In this document: positions 8,774-17,574 of the stretch, piece after piece
How the letters are laid out: each line of letters opens with the position of its first letter
How positions within the stretch are numbered: position 1 is the stretch's first letter
Source of the DNA: Angelobacter sp036557225
Lineage (GTDB): Bacteria; Acidobacteriota; Terriglobia; Terriglobales; Acidobacteriaceae
Direction: 5' to 3'
Assembly: GCA_036557225.1 (NCBI GenBank)
Contig: DATBHX010000067.1
Span: 13,732 to 77,731, forward strand
DNA: 64,000 nt
Notes under the pieces: generated by a model
Databases searched by the model: none
Told to the model about the DNA's origin: nothing
What the model saw: the letters and a program-made list of their open reading frames with translations, nothing else
Made by a program: the position numbers and the translations under genes

Positions 8774-9634
8774 CTATCCCGCTCTCTCCTGCAGGCTACG
8801 CGAAATTGCTGTAACCAGTTTGCGCGGGCTGAACCGTACTGAGAAAGCGAGCGCCTTATTGACGAAGCCCGGGATCACCATGGTTTTGCCGGCCATCATT
8901 CCTTCGTAACCGGCCTCCGCCACTTTATGTGACTTCATTGCTCCCATCTTGAAGAGCCGCGATTGTTCCATGTTGGCGCGTACGGCGAAGCGGGTGGCTG
9001 TCGCCCCAGGACAAAGGCACGTAACAGTTATTCCGCTGACTTCCAATTCGTTGGCAATCGCTTCAGAGAACATGATCACGTAAGCTTTGGTCGCGTAGTA
9101 GACCGCCATCAGCGGCCCGGGTTGGAGGCCCGCTGTCGAGGCTACGTTCATGATGCGCCCGTGCTTGCGCTCTAGCATGCCGGGCAAAGCCAGCTTGGTC
9201 AGTGCCGTCAGTGCCGCGATATTCACCTGGAGCATATCCAGTTCTTGTCGCAAATCATTTTCAGCAAATGCCCCGTACAGGCCAAAGCCGGCGTTGTTAA
9301 TGAGTATGTCCACCGGTAATCCTCGACGCTTAATCTCTGCAAAAATCTGTGTGGGAGCTTCTGGCTTGGCCAGGTCAGCCGGGACAACATGCACATGGTT
9401 TCCATGTTGGGTTTCAAGCTCGCGGGCAATCTTTTCCAGATCAGACTGGTTGCGCGCCGTGATAATGAGATCAAAGCGCGGAGCCATCAATCGTGCCAGG
9501 TCCAGGCCTATGCCGCTGGACGCGCCCGTGATGAGCGCTGTTTCACGGCTCTCTTTGCGATCAAGCGCACCTACGTAGGCAGGAACAACCATCAAGAACT
9601 CCTTCGCGGCAATCATACGCGAGTGCTGCACCAA
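8774..9634 (-). CDS. Short-chain dehydrogenase/reductase
   Basis: Classical SDR with a Rossmann fold using NAD(P). The cofactor motif is TALITGASSGIG, NNAG is present, the catalytic Ser is in NVASTAG, and the YxxxK pair is in YYATKAYV. The sequence resembles the DltE/YqjQ-like group that acts on uncharacterised lipids, ketones or aldehydes. The frame opens at ATG 9634 (286 aa), but ATG 9592 (MVVPAYVG) would leave less extension before the Rossmann strand. It stands alone on the minus strand; the substrate cannot be predicted. Confidence 0.88.
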   Translation of the reverse strand: MVQHSRMIAAKEFLMVVPAYVGALDRKESRETALITGASSGIGLDLARLMAPRFDLIITARNQSDLEKIARELETQHGNHVHVVPADLAKPEAPTQIFAEIKRRGLPVDILINNAGFGLYGAFAENDLRQELDMLQVNIAALTALTKLALPGMLERKHGRIMNVASTAGLQPGPLMAVYYATKAYVIMFSEAIANELEVSGITVTCLCPGATATRFAVRANMEQSRLFKMGAMKSHKVAEAGYEGMMAGKTMVIPGFVNKALAFSVRFSPRKLVTAISRSLQERAG

Positions 9635-10301
9635 ATAAGTTTCACTTATCTACCAAAGCAAGTAGAAAGCAGCTAGTTATTCCAAAAGCTAAAGAAATCG
9701 TGGTATCGAAAGAAGGATGGTTCCATTTTGGAACTAATCTAAGATTAATCTTAACAAATTTAAATCGAGAAACTTGCAATCGTTCGTGATAAGACATTAC
9801 CCCGACAACCAAGCCTTCCGCGTTCTGACAGGAAACTGTTCTTCCGGGCTGATCCTAGTCTCAGAACTGCTACCCGCCTGAACGAGAAGCTTTCCGCACG
9901 CTTTTAGGGGACGCGCGCAGAAATTGGCTGCCGCAATCAATACTGCAATTTGAAAAACCAAAACTGGTTTGGGTGGTGTGTAGTGTGTCCGGCCAGGTTG
10001 CGGGCAACGCTCACACCTGAACTTCATGCGGTGAATCATGCTCTTCCCGGAGTAGTTCACTGTTTCTACACGCCCCGCCAGCCTCCTGGAGGGCAACAGC
10101 AATCGAGCGTCAGTCGTGGAAGTCCACCCACGCGCCTGCATCACCGCGAGGGTGACCCACAGACTCCAAATCACCCAACTTCCGCAACCCAGAGAATCGG
10201 AATGCTTCAACTGTGATCTGCCACAAGGATTTTTCAGTCACCCACGAGACTGCGTCTTGAGTCACAGCCTGAAAACACCGATTCCCTAAATAGGAGCAAG
10301 C
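9635..10301. promoter_or_regulatory. Long divergent intergenic region with palindromes
   Basis: This gap of about 670 bp lies between the SDR gene and the multicopper oxidase gene, which point away from each other. The SDR-proximal part is AT-rich and holds the perfect 14-bp palindrome TAAGATTAATCTTA (9740-9753). Close by is the inverted repeat GTTCC (9720-9724) and GGAAC (9730-9734). Such symmetry is typical of dimeric regulator sites. A minus-strand frame at 9797-10210 has no protein-like features. TAGGAG, 7 bases before ATG 10302, is the ribosome binding site for the oxidase. Confidence 0.4.
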
Positions 10302-12641
10302 ATGTCCCGAAAAGATCGAGATGACAGTATTTGGTTGTCAGAATATTCAGATAAAAGACGAATCCGGGACGCGGAAAATGCACGACGAAACCGCGCGGAA
10401 ATCACTCAGGCACTTTCTCACGGCCAGATTAGACGGCGTGATCTGGTCAAATGGGGCCTGTTCACCAGCGCCGGCATTATGTTGCCGATCGGCGGTTTAA
10501 ATCCATTTGTCAGACCCATGTTCGGCCAGAATGCGGCAACTACGCCATCGAGGAGCGCGATCCTTGCGGACGATTCTGATAATCAAGGCATCCCTACGGG
10601 GCTACCCAAAAGTCCAACGTTTGGTGTCCAGCCATTTACCCAGCCCATGCCGCGTTTCGACGTCCTGGCGCGCAACGCAGTATCAACATTGAATCCTGCG
10701 CCGCAGGCACAGTCCAACCAGACGCAGCAACTGCTTGATCCCGGTTTCGGCTTTCCTGCTGGAACCACAGGGCCGATCGAAGGCCGTCCTCCGGGGGCGA
10801 ACTGGGCGCATCAGCGGTTTGCACAGTTCCCACCTCAGGTAGCGATTGAGGTCACCACCAAGCCAGTGACCACGAACACTACCTACAATCCCGGTGTAAC
10901 CTCGGACTTGAATTCTGGAATCAATCCGGCCACGCCCATCCCAGCAAAATTTCATCCCAACTTCCCAACTCAGAATGCAAATCGGGTGTGGACGTTCCAG
11001 GGCACGTTTCCTCCCAAGCTGACCCAGGTCCGCTATGGCGAACCGGTCCTGTTCCGCCATCACAATGGCCTGACGACTGACATCACCAATAACGGCGGTT
11101 TTGGACGATATACGCTCACCACGCATGAACACAACGCTCATCACGGCGCCGAGAACGATGGCTTCACCGGAGCCTATTTCTGGCCCAATCAGTTCTACGA
11201 CTACCACTGGCCATGGGTGCTGGCGGGGTTTACCACCATCAATACTGGCGCCACCGATCCACGGGCGGGCGCTCCCAGCGACAGTGGCGGAATCAATAAA
11301 GTCCCCGGCGACTGGCACGAGACCATGAGCACGCACTGGTTCCATGATCACATGTTCACCTTCACGGACCAGAACGTCTACAAGTGCAACGCCGGCATGA
11401 ACAACATTTACAGTTCGCTGGATCGCGGCGACGAAACTGTGAACGATGGCGTGAACCTGCGTCTGCCCAGTGGTTCCTCCAATGGGAAGGGCTGGGGCAA
11501 CCTGGACTTTGACGTCAACCTCATGCTCGCGGACAAAGCCTGGGACGCCAACGGACAGCTCAACATGGACACCATCGCTTTTGATGGTTTCCTGGGCGAC
11601 CAGATGACTGTCAACTTCGCCTGGAAACCGTTCTTCAACGTGTATGCGCGCAGGTATCGCTTCCGGATCCTGAACGCCAGCGTGTCACGCTTCTTTGTTC
11701 TGGCATTGAGTGATAGCTCTCAATTCGTTCAGATCGCGAATGACGGCAACCTGCTGCCTGTGACGGTTCCTCTGACCCAGACGGACCAGCTTGGCATCGC
11801 AGAGCGGTATGACATCGTCATTGATTTCTCCCGCTATAGTGCTGGACAAACCGTGGATCTGGTCAACTTACAGGTTCACCAGGACGGTCGTGGACCCGCG
11901 AATATCGTGACCGTGGCGCAGGCTCTCCACGGTACGAGCGACCCGGCCGTGGGCGCATTCATGCGCTTCAAGGTCCTTGGCCCGCCGCTTCAAGCGGACC
12001 AGAGCGTGAATTTAACTGCCAATCCTAAAACCGCGCTGATTCCTAATCCCACTTTGCCGGCGACTACGCGTCAGCGCACGTTCGAATTCAACGACAACGG
12101 CGATCAGAACCAGAATGATCCCGTTACTACCTACCTGGGGAATGGTGGAGGGGTCGGTCCCTGGGGCATCGAGACCCATAACAGCGGCGGCAGCAGCAGC
12201 AGTAGTAGCGTCATTCCCTTTAGCGATACAGGGGGATCACTCCAGGCAGACTACGGCCGAATCAGCTCCCAACCGGGATTTGGCACAGCCGAAGTCTGGA
12301 CTCTGCAAGGCGGATCGGGCTGGGACCATCCCATTCATATCCACTTTGAAGAAGGTCAGATCCTCAACCGCAACGGCAAGAAGCCATCTCCGGCAGAGAG
12401 CGGCCGCAAGGACGTATACCGTTTGCGTGACAACGGGCAGGTAACCATCAAAATGCAATTCCGCGATTGGGGAGGCATGTTCATGGAGCACTGCCACAAC
12501 ACCATGCATGAAGACAATGCCATGCTGTTGCGGTGGGACCTGGATAGCGGAACTCCGTTCCTGAGCCCGCTGCCGACACCCATCTCAAAACCGACTGGCG
12601 TCACTTTCCAGAACCCAGACGAAATTCTTCCTAACGCATGA
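10302..12641 (+). CDS. Tat-exported multicopper oxidase
   Basis: A 779-aa multicopper oxidase. The twin-arginine signal RRRDLVKWG (44-52), followed by a hydrophobic stretch, predicts export folded with its copper. The four copper-ligand motifs are intact and in order: HEHNAHH (275-281), HWFHDH (345-350), HPIHIH (676-681), and HCHNTMHEDNAM (730-741), which supplies both type 3 and type 1 copper ligands including the axial Met. Ahead of the third motif is a Gly/Ser linker (GGSSSSSSV). The family couples one-electron oxidation of phenols or metals to O2 reduction. It is followed after 82 bases by a SCO/cytochrome c gene on the same strand. The substrate is unknown; Mn(II), Cu(I) or phenolic oxidation are all possible. 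Confidence 0.92.
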   Translation: MSRKDRDDSIWLSEYSDKRRIRDAENARRNRAEITQALSHGQIRRRDLVKWGLFTSAGIMLPIGGLNPFVRPMFGQNAATTPSRSAILADDSDNQGIPTGLPKSPTFGVQPFTQPMPRFDVLARNAVSTLNPAPQAQSNQTQQLLDPGFGFPAGTTGPIEGRPPGANWAHQRFAQFPPQVAIEVTTKPVTTNTTYNPGVTSDLNSGINPATPIPAKFHPNFPTQNANRVWTFQGTFPPKLTQVRYGEPVLFRHHNGLTTDITNNGGFGRYTLTTHEHNAHHGAENDGFTGAYFWPNQFYDYHWPWVLAGFTTINTGATDPRAGAPSDSGGINKVPGDWHETMSTHWFHDHMFTFTDQNVYKCNAGMNNIYSSLDRGDETVNDGVNLRLPSGSSNGKGWGNLDFDVNLMLADKAWDANGQLNMDTIAFDGFLGDQMTVNFAWKPFFNVYARRYRFRILNASVSRFFVLALSDSSQFVQIANDGNLLPVTVPLTQTDQLGIAERYDIVIDFSRYSAGQTVDLVNLQVHQDGRGPANIVTVAQALHGTSDPAVGAFMRFKVLGPPLQADQSVNLTANPKTALIPNPTLPATTRQRTFEFNDNGDQNQNDPVTTYLGNGGGVGPWGIETHNSGGSSSSSSVIPFSDTGGSLQADYGRISSQPGFGTAEVWTLQGGSGWDHPIHIHFEEGQILNRNGKKPSPAESGRKDVYRLRDNGQVTIKMQFRDWGGMFMEHCHNTMHEDNAMLLRWDLDSGTPFLSPLPTPISKPTGVTFQNPDEILPNA

Positions 12642-12723
12642 CTTGAACTCCCGACGCGCGTCAGAAATGGCGCGCGCCGGGACCGAAATTTCGAATCGGA
12701 ATAGAGGGCCAAAGGAGCACAGC

Positions 12724-13698
12724 ATGTCGTCAAGAAATTGGAAGAATGCAGCCTTAATGTTGCTCATTGCGATTGCAATCCTTGCCTTTGCAGCCGCGGC
12801 CAAACCTGTGGCCGCCAATGGAGAAGCCGGGTCAAACCATTTCCCCAACGTTGAGCTCATCACCCAGGACGGAAAAAAAGTCCATTTCTATGACGATCTG
12901 ATCAAAGGCAAGATCGTCGCCATCGATCTCATTTACACCACCTGCCAGTACTCATGTCCTCTGGAAACGGCGCGCCTGGCACAGGTGCAGAAGAAGCTCG
13001 GTGACCGCGTAGGCAAAGATATCTTTTTTTATTCCATCAGCATTGATCCGGACCACGACACGCCGGAAGTATTGCGGGCCTACATGGAACAATTTCATGT
13101 GGGACCGGGGTGGACCTTTCTGACGGGCAAGAAAGAGGACATTATTTTTCTGGGTAGGAGGCTGGGACTATACACCAACCCTTCCGTTAATGCAGATGGC
13201 CATATTGCCCATCTCTTGATCGGCAATGATGCTATCGGCCAATGGGTGCGTAGCTCCGCCCTGGACAATCCCAGTTTTCAAGCCAGGATGATTGGTGACT
13301 TTCTCGATAATTTCAAGCACGCTAACCCGGCCGAGCAGGTGGGCTCGGCTGACGGAAGCGCGCTCAAAAACTTCGATAAAGGCAAATATCTATTCGGGAG
13401 GGACTGTATTGCCTGCCATACCATTGGACACGGAGACAAGATCGGGCCAGACCTGCTGGGCGTAATGCACGTCCGCAGCCGGCAATGGCTGACCGAAATG
13501 ATCCAGCACCCCGACCAGTTGCTCGAAGAAAAGGACCCTGTTGCAACCGCGCTCTTGAAAAAATACGGCGTAAGGATGCCCAACATCTACGTGGCTGACG
13601 TGGATACTGCGTATATCATCCGCTACATCGAGGAGCAGACCACGGAGCAAGAGAAACAGGCGAGCAATGGCAACGAGACAAAAGTTGCAAACCAATAA
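12724..13698 (+). CDS. SCO1/SenC-cytochrome c fusion protein
   Basis: A 324-aa exported protein. A signal or anchor segment (about residues 9-27, LMLLIAIAILAFAAAA) is followed by a thioredoxin-fold SCO domain with the copper-binding C74xxxC78 in TTCQYSCPLET, a DPDHDTPEVL segment, and the downstream His in GHIAHLLIG. A C-terminal cytochrome c domain carries C228IAC231H232 and a later Met (MPNIYV) as likely sixth ligand. ATG 12724 is chosen because AAGGAG lies 7 bases before it; the frame is open further upstream. SCO proteins deliver copper or reduce disulfides for oxidase assembly. Placed behind a multicopper oxidase, it may metallate that enzyme or take electrons from it. Confidence 0.88.
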   Translation: MSSRNWKNAALMLLIAIAILAFAAAAKPVAANGEAGSNHFPNVELITQDGKKVHFYDDLIKGKIVAIDLIYTTCQYSCPLETARLAQVQKKLGDRVGKDIFFYSISIDPDHDTPEVLRAYMEQFHVGPGWTFLTGKKEDIIFLGRRLGLYTNPSVNADGHIAHLLIGNDAIGQWVRSSALDNPSFQARMIGDFLDNFKHANPAEQVGSADGSALKNFDKGKYLFGRDCIACHTIGHGDKIGPDLLGVMHVRSRQWLTEMIQHPDQLLEEKDPVATALLKKYGVRMPNIYVADVDTAYIIRYIEEQTTEQEKQASNGNETKVANQ

Positions 13699-13701
13699 GC
13701 A

Positions 13702-13735
13702 AAAGCGGGGCAGCTCCTTGCCCCGCTTTGTTCAA
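13702..13735 (+). terminator. Rho-independent terminator after the oxidase operon
   Basis: A perfect 10-bp GC-rich stem, AAAGCGGGGC (13702-13711) and GCCCCGCTTT (13720-13729), with an 8-base loop, followed by GTTC. It lies 3 bases after the stop of the SCO-cytochrome gene. The A-run on the other side would let it work for the convergent aldolase gene as well. Confidence 0.85.
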
Positions 13736-13867
13736 TAGAATGCTAATTGTTAGATTCGCGCAACCGATCTCGGATACTCTACATGCGTTTCCTCAGCATG
13801 CCTACGCCGCTTTATGCCTTTAGCACGCGCTGTTCGCGGGCTGAATGCTGATGGCTGATAGCTAGGT

Positions 13868-14875
13868 TCAATCCGCCATCGCCGGCTCGCGCACTTCATA
13901 CTTTGAGAACCAGGAAGTCGCGGCCTTCAGACTCGTATTCACGTTCTCGATGTTCTTGACGCCCTCATTCTGCAGCCATTGTTCGAATGCTTTAGCGCCC
14001 TGCTTGGCGTAGACCGGAATGCCGTCTTTCCAGGTTGCGCGTCCACAGAGCACGCCATTGAACTTCACTCCAGCTTCGGCAGCCAGGGCCAGGCTTTCAT
14101 TGAACTCGGCGTTGCTGACTCCGGCGGAAAGGTAAATGAAGGGCTTGGCTGCAACTGCGGCGGCTTTGCGGAAGTGCTCCATTGCTTCTGCTTTGGAGTA
14201 GGCCTTCTGGCCGCCGTAAGACTTGGCGCCTTCCACAAATTTCATGTTGACCGGCACTTCCACCTTCAGAACGTCGACGCCGTATCTGTCTTTGCTGAAC
14301 TCAGCCATGGAAGCGATCACGATTTCCGGCTTCTTCCTGGCGAATTCCAGGCCTTTTTCATCCTGGCCTTCTTCATAGCCGACAAACTCCAGAAAAAAGG
14401 GAATATCGTTGGCGCGGCATTCGTCGCCAATGCGCTCGACCCAGGCATGCTTCTTGTCATTGATGGCCTGGCCATCGGTCGGCGTGTAATACAGAAGCAC
14501 CTTCACGCAGTCGGCGCCGGCTTCCTTCAAGCGGTGGACGGACCAGTTATCGAGCAGGTCCGGCAGACGGCCAGGGCCGGTCTTGTCATAGCCGGTTTTT
14601 TCGTAAGCCAGCAGCAGCCCAGCGTTCTTAGCGCGGCGCTTCGAAGCCGGAAGGCCAAACTCAGGATCGAGGAGGATCGCGCTGGCGTGTGGCGTAAGCA
14701 CCTCGGTCACGATCGATTTGAATTCCTCCAGCATCGATTCGCTGACGTCCGATCCTTTTTCTTTGGCCAGCGATTTTTGCAGCGAGCCGCGCTGGTCCAT
14801 GGCGGCGGCGGCAATCACGCCGCGACGATCGGAAACAGATTTCATTCCGGCGAGCTTTCCAGGGGTAAGCTTCAT
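13868..14875 (-). CDS. Tagatose 1,6-diphosphate aldolase-like class I aldolase (LacD family)
   Basis: A 335-aa TIM-barrel aldolase of the LacD/DeoC-like superfamily. It has the family N-terminus KLTPGKLAGMKSVSDRRGVI, then AMDQRGSL, ILLDPEFGLPA, and likely Schiff-base lysines on barrel strands (CVKVLLYY, DVLKVEVPVN). The activity in the family is cleavage of tagatose 1,6-bisphosphate to DHAP and glyceraldehyde 3-phosphate; in bacteria outside the lactose pathway the true substrate is often unclear. ATG 14875 is preferred because AGAGGAGA ends about 10 bases upstream; ATG 14884 is too close to it. It is monocistronic. Confidence 0.85.
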   Translation of the reverse strand: MKLTPGKLAGMKSVSDRRGVIAAAAMDQRGSLQKSLAKEKGSDVSESMLEEFKSIVTEVLTPHASAILLDPEFGLPASKRRAKNAGLLLAYEKTGYDKTGPGRLPDLLDNWSVHRLKEAGADCVKVLLYYTPTDGQAINDKKHAWVERIGDECRANDIPFFLEFVGYEEGQDEKGLEFARKKPEIVIASMAEFSKDRYGVDVLKVEVPVNMKFVEGAKSYGGQKAYSKAEAMEHFRKAAAVAAKPFIYLSAGVSNAEFNESLALAAEAGVKFNGVLCGRATWKDGIPVYAKQGAKAFEQWLQNEGVKNIENVNTSLKAATSWFSKYEVREPAMAD

Positions 14876-15060
14876 GACACTCATTCTCCTCTTGTTTGCT
14901 TGATGCTCGGGCTCAAGCCGGCACCGGGGATTTTGTGCCCAGCAGACGATCTCCACGGCAAATTGTCATTGTACTAAAACACGGGGATCTGTTCTTCCCG
15001 ACGTGGGATAAGGTAAGATTGGCCGGAACGGGGCAGTAAACCTTTCACTTGGAGTCGAAC

Positions 15061-15381
15061 ATGGAATCAGCGGTTCCATCTCAGCCGAACGCTGGCAATC
15101 CAAGCTCCTACAAGGCCTCAACGATTGCCATGGCAATCATTGTCACCCTTGCGGTCTTGATATCCATTGTCGCTCAATGGAAGATTTTCAGTTTTGTTCA
15201 GAAAGTGATTGCGATAGCGCTGATGCTGAACCTTTCGCGTGGACCGGTCATAGGTTTGCCTTGGCTCTTCAGGAGGTGGACAAGGGAAAGCAAGAAGTCG
15301 ATATGGGAAAGCGATCCTGACCAGATTGCTCAGGCCGGATATATCTGCCTATTGCTGGTCATCATGCTCTTTGCCCGCTAA
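15061..15381 (+). CDS. Small membrane protein of unknown function
   Basis: A 106-aa protein with hydrophobic helices at about residues 25-47 (IAMAIIVTLAVLISIVA), 48-65 and 90-105, and a basic loop between them (RRWTRESKKS). ATG 15061 is taken as the start because GGAG lies 6 bases upstream; the frame opens at TTG 15049. No family is recognised. It is convergent with rph, with 15 bases between the stops. Confidence 0.6.
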   Translation: MESAVPSQPNAGNPSSYKASTIAMAIIVTLAVLISIVAQWKIFSFVQKVIAIALMLNLSRGPVIGLPWLFRRWTRESKKSIWESDPDQIAQAGYICLLLVIMLFAR

Positions 15382-15396
15382 CCCTGCCCGATTTGC

Positions 15397-16152
15397 CTAC
15401 TGCCGCAGCGGCAGCTGCGCCAGCACCGCCCTTTGCTTGGCGATCAGCGACTCAATCCCCTTGGCGGCAAAATCCATCATCTTCTTGAGCTGGGCTTCGT
15501 CAAACGGATGTTGCTCCGCTGTAGCCTGGACCTCCACGATCTTCCGGCCGCCGGTCATCACAAAGTTCAGGTCAACTTCCGCCTGGGAATCCTCTTCGTA
15601 GCACAGGTCGAGCAGCACCGCGCCTTCCACAACACCCACGCTAATGGCGGCAACAAAATCGCGGATCGGCGCAGCCGAGAGCGTACCGGCTTCCACCAGC
15701 TTCTGCATGGCCAGGCCCAGGGCCACGAATGCCCCGGTGATGGAGGCTGTGCGTGTGCCGCCGTCGGCCTGGATTACGTCACAGTCGAGCGTGATGGTGC
15801 GCTCGCCCAGCTGTTTCAGGTCGACCACCGCCCGCATGGCGCGCCCAATCAGCCGCTGGATCTCATGCGTGCGTCCGCTCTGGCGTCCGCGGCTGGCTTC
15901 ACGGGGCGTACGGGTCAGGGTGGAGCGCGGCAGCATAGAATACTCAGCAGTGATCCAGCCCTTGCCTGAGCCTTTCATGAAGCTGGGAACGCTCTCCTCG
16001 ATCGAGGCAGTGCAGATCACCCGCGTGTTGCCGACTTCAATCAGCGCGGAGCCTTCGGCCGTGGAGATAAATTCAGGCACAATGTTGACCGGACGCATCT
16101 GCTCGGGCGTCCGATTGTCCGAGCGAAAAAATATGTCTTTGCTATTTTTCAA
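15397..16152 (-). CDS. rph: Ribonuclease PH
   Basis: A phosphorolytic 3'-5' exoribonuclease that trims tRNA 3' ends. Family hallmarks are RSDNRTPEQMRPV at the N-terminus, GNTRVICTASIEE, the RxxxR-type GRQSGRTHEIQRLIGRAMRA, and DCDVIQADGGTRTASITGAFVAL. The only upstream ATG in frame near the family start (16098) would remove the conserved RSDxR segment. Translation therefore probably begins at TTG 16152 (251 aa), or TTG 16158, overlapping the end of murI by about 11 bases and implying translational coupling. It is the last gene of the operon that starts with DUF1015. The usual G in RxDGR is N here. Confidence 0.9.
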   Translation of the reverse strand: MKNSKDIFFRSDNRTPEQMRPVNIVPEFISTAEGSALIEVGNTRVICTASIEESVPSFMKGSGKGWITAEYSMLPRSTLTRTPREASRGRQSGRTHEIQRLIGRAMRAVVDLKQLGERTITLDCDVIQADGGTRTASITGAFVALGLAMQKLVEAGTLSAAPIRDFVAAISVGVVEGAVLLDLCYEEDSQAEVDLNFVMTGGRKIVEVQATAEQHPFDEAQLKKMMDFAAKGIESLIAKQRAVLAQLPLRQ

Positions 16153-16981
16153 TGTCAACCAACTCGACGTTTTCAATCGCGCAGCCCAGGAATTTTCCGC
16201 CCAGCCGTTTGAACTTCTCCACCGAATCGGTGGCGTAACAGCGTAACCCGCCGGGCTGCGATTGCTCAGGTTTTTTTTCAAGCAGCTCAACGACCTTTGC
16301 CGCAGTGGACTCTGCCGAATCCACGATCTCAACTCGAGCCGGCACCACGCGGCGTAAAAGCGGCCGTAGCAACGGATAATGCGTGCACCCCAGTACGAGC
16401 ACGTCGGCCTCATGGGCGCCATCTCGAAACAGCTCGTCCATATAGATGTGGGCCACCTGCTCGGTCACCGGATGCTCCACCCAGCCTTCTTCCACCAGCG
16501 GCACAAAAAGCGGACAGGCTTTCTCTGTGGCCTCGAGCCCAAGCCGGTGCAGAGCCTTCTGATACGCATGGCTGGCGACCGTAGCTTCAGTTGCGATCAC
16601 AGCCGTGTTCCTTGATTTTGAAATCGCCGCGGCCCGCTGGGCTCCCGGCTCAATCACGCCGACCACGGGAACTTTTACTGAATCTCTTATTTCGTCAAAT
16701 GCCAATGCAGTCGCGGTATTGCAAGCGATTACCAGCATGTCAATTCCGCATTCTTCCAGAAAACGTGCAGCCGCAGTCGCGTACGTGGCTACCGTGCGCA
16801 CGGACTTGGCGCCGTAAGGCAGATGGGCCGTGTCGCCGAAGTAAAGATAGTCGGCGCCGGGAAGTACCTTGCCTAGTTCGCGCAGCACGGTCAGGCCGCC
16901 GAAGCCGGAGTCAAACACTCCAATACGGGACCCCGGAACGCGCTGGTTTTGCGTGTTCTGGGGCGGAATCGTGGTGGCCAT
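16142..16981 (-). CDS. murI: Glutamate racemase
   Basis: A 279-aa cofactor-independent racemase making D-glutamate for peptidoglycan. It has the N-terminal RIGVFDSGFGGLTVLRE, the first catalytic Cys in IACNTATA and the second in VLGCTHYPLL. The start ATG 16981 lies 2 bases after the stop of the GerMN gene, and its 3' end overlaps the probable start of rph. Placement behind an amidase and a GerMN protein makes this a cell-wall operon. Confidence 0.95.
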   Translation of the reverse strand: MATTIPPQNTQNQRVPGSRIGVFDSGFGGLTVLRELGKVLPGADYLYFGDTAHLPYGAKSVRTVATYATAAARFLEECGIDMLVIACNTATALAFDEIRDSVKVPVVGVIEPGAQRAAAISKSRNTAVIATEATVASHAYQKALHRLGLEATEKACPLFVPLVEEGWVEHPVTEQVAHIYMDELFRDGAHEADVLVLGCTHYPLLRPLLRRVVPARVEIVDSAESTAAKVVELLEKKPEQSQPGGLRCYATDSVEKFKRLGGKFLGCAIENVELVDIEK

Positions 16982-16983
16982 CC

Positions 16984-17574
16984 TTATTCAAACTCCCTGG
17001 CTAATTCGTGAACGGCATTGGTCTGGTAAAAAGACATCAGGTCTGCGTGCCCGGCGAGCGTGTCGCGCTCCTTGCCCTCGACCAGGAATTTTACTTTGTT
17101 CACGCCCGGCACGTTCGCTGACAGTGTTTCGATCAGCGAAGCCAGCGTCATCTCTTCGAGAAGAATTCCTGAAGGATGCCCATCGGCGAATTGCGCGGTG
17201 GTATCCACCACCAGGGTGTCATTGCCGATGAAATACACATCGCGAATGTCAGCCCCCTGGGCCAGCGGATGTGGCGATGGATTCTGTAAGTACTGCGCCA
17301 GCACCGCGCGTAGTGTCTGCTTTGCCCTCAGCCCGCGATCGGCAGGCAGAAAGACATCGGCCGGCCGCCAGCGCAGCGCCTGATCGTCGTCATACGCCAC
17401 CAGTACTTGAATATGCTCTTGCTTTCCTGTAACTACGGGAACTACTGGCGCGCTGTCAGGCGCCTGGATCGACATCGCCTCTTCCCGATGCGTAAGCTGA
17501 ATAATCACTACGCCGCTAATGAGGATAGCGAGCAGCACCAGCGCCATCGTGATCTGAAAATGCCGGGGAATCAC
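16984..17574 (-). CDS. GerMN-domain membrane-anchored protein
   Basis: A 196-aa protein with an N-terminal membrane anchor (about residues 8-26, ITMALVLLAILISGVVIIQL) and a GerMN domain over roughly residues 50-180. Recognisable segments are TLRAVLAQYLQNP and GADIRDVYFIGNDTLVVD, ending in VNKVKFLVEGKERDTLAGHAD. GerMN domains occur in spore germination protein GerM and in lipoproteins linked to peptidoglycan hydrolysis. The ATG overlaps the amidase stop by 4 bases (ATGA), so it is translated with the amidase and probably modulates it or septal peptidoglycan. There is no sign of sporulation genes. Confidence 0.85.
   Translation of the reverse strand: MIPRHFQITMALVLLAILISGVVIIQLTHREEAMSIQAPDSAPVVPVVTGKQEHIQVLVAYDDDQALRWRPADVFLPADRGLRAKQTLRAVLAQYLQNPSPHPLAQGADIRDVYFIGNDTLVVDTTAQFADGHPSGILLEEMTLASLIETLSANVPGVNKVKFLVEGKERDTLAGHADLMSFYQTNAVHELAREFE

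Noticed and set aside
9797..10210. Minus-strand open frame of 137 codons between the SDR and oxidase genes
   Set aside because: Trp/Arg/Ser-rich with no domain, signal peptide or ribosome binding site; the region is better explained as control DNA.
13979..14977. Plus-strand open frame of 332 codons opposite the LacD-like aldolase
   Set aside because: Complete overlap with a clear aldolase gene on the other strand, and no recognisable domain.
16984..17574. GerMN gene taken as a sign of sporulation
   Set aside because: No other sporulation gene is present and GerMN domains occur in non-sporulating Gram-negative bacteria beside amidases.
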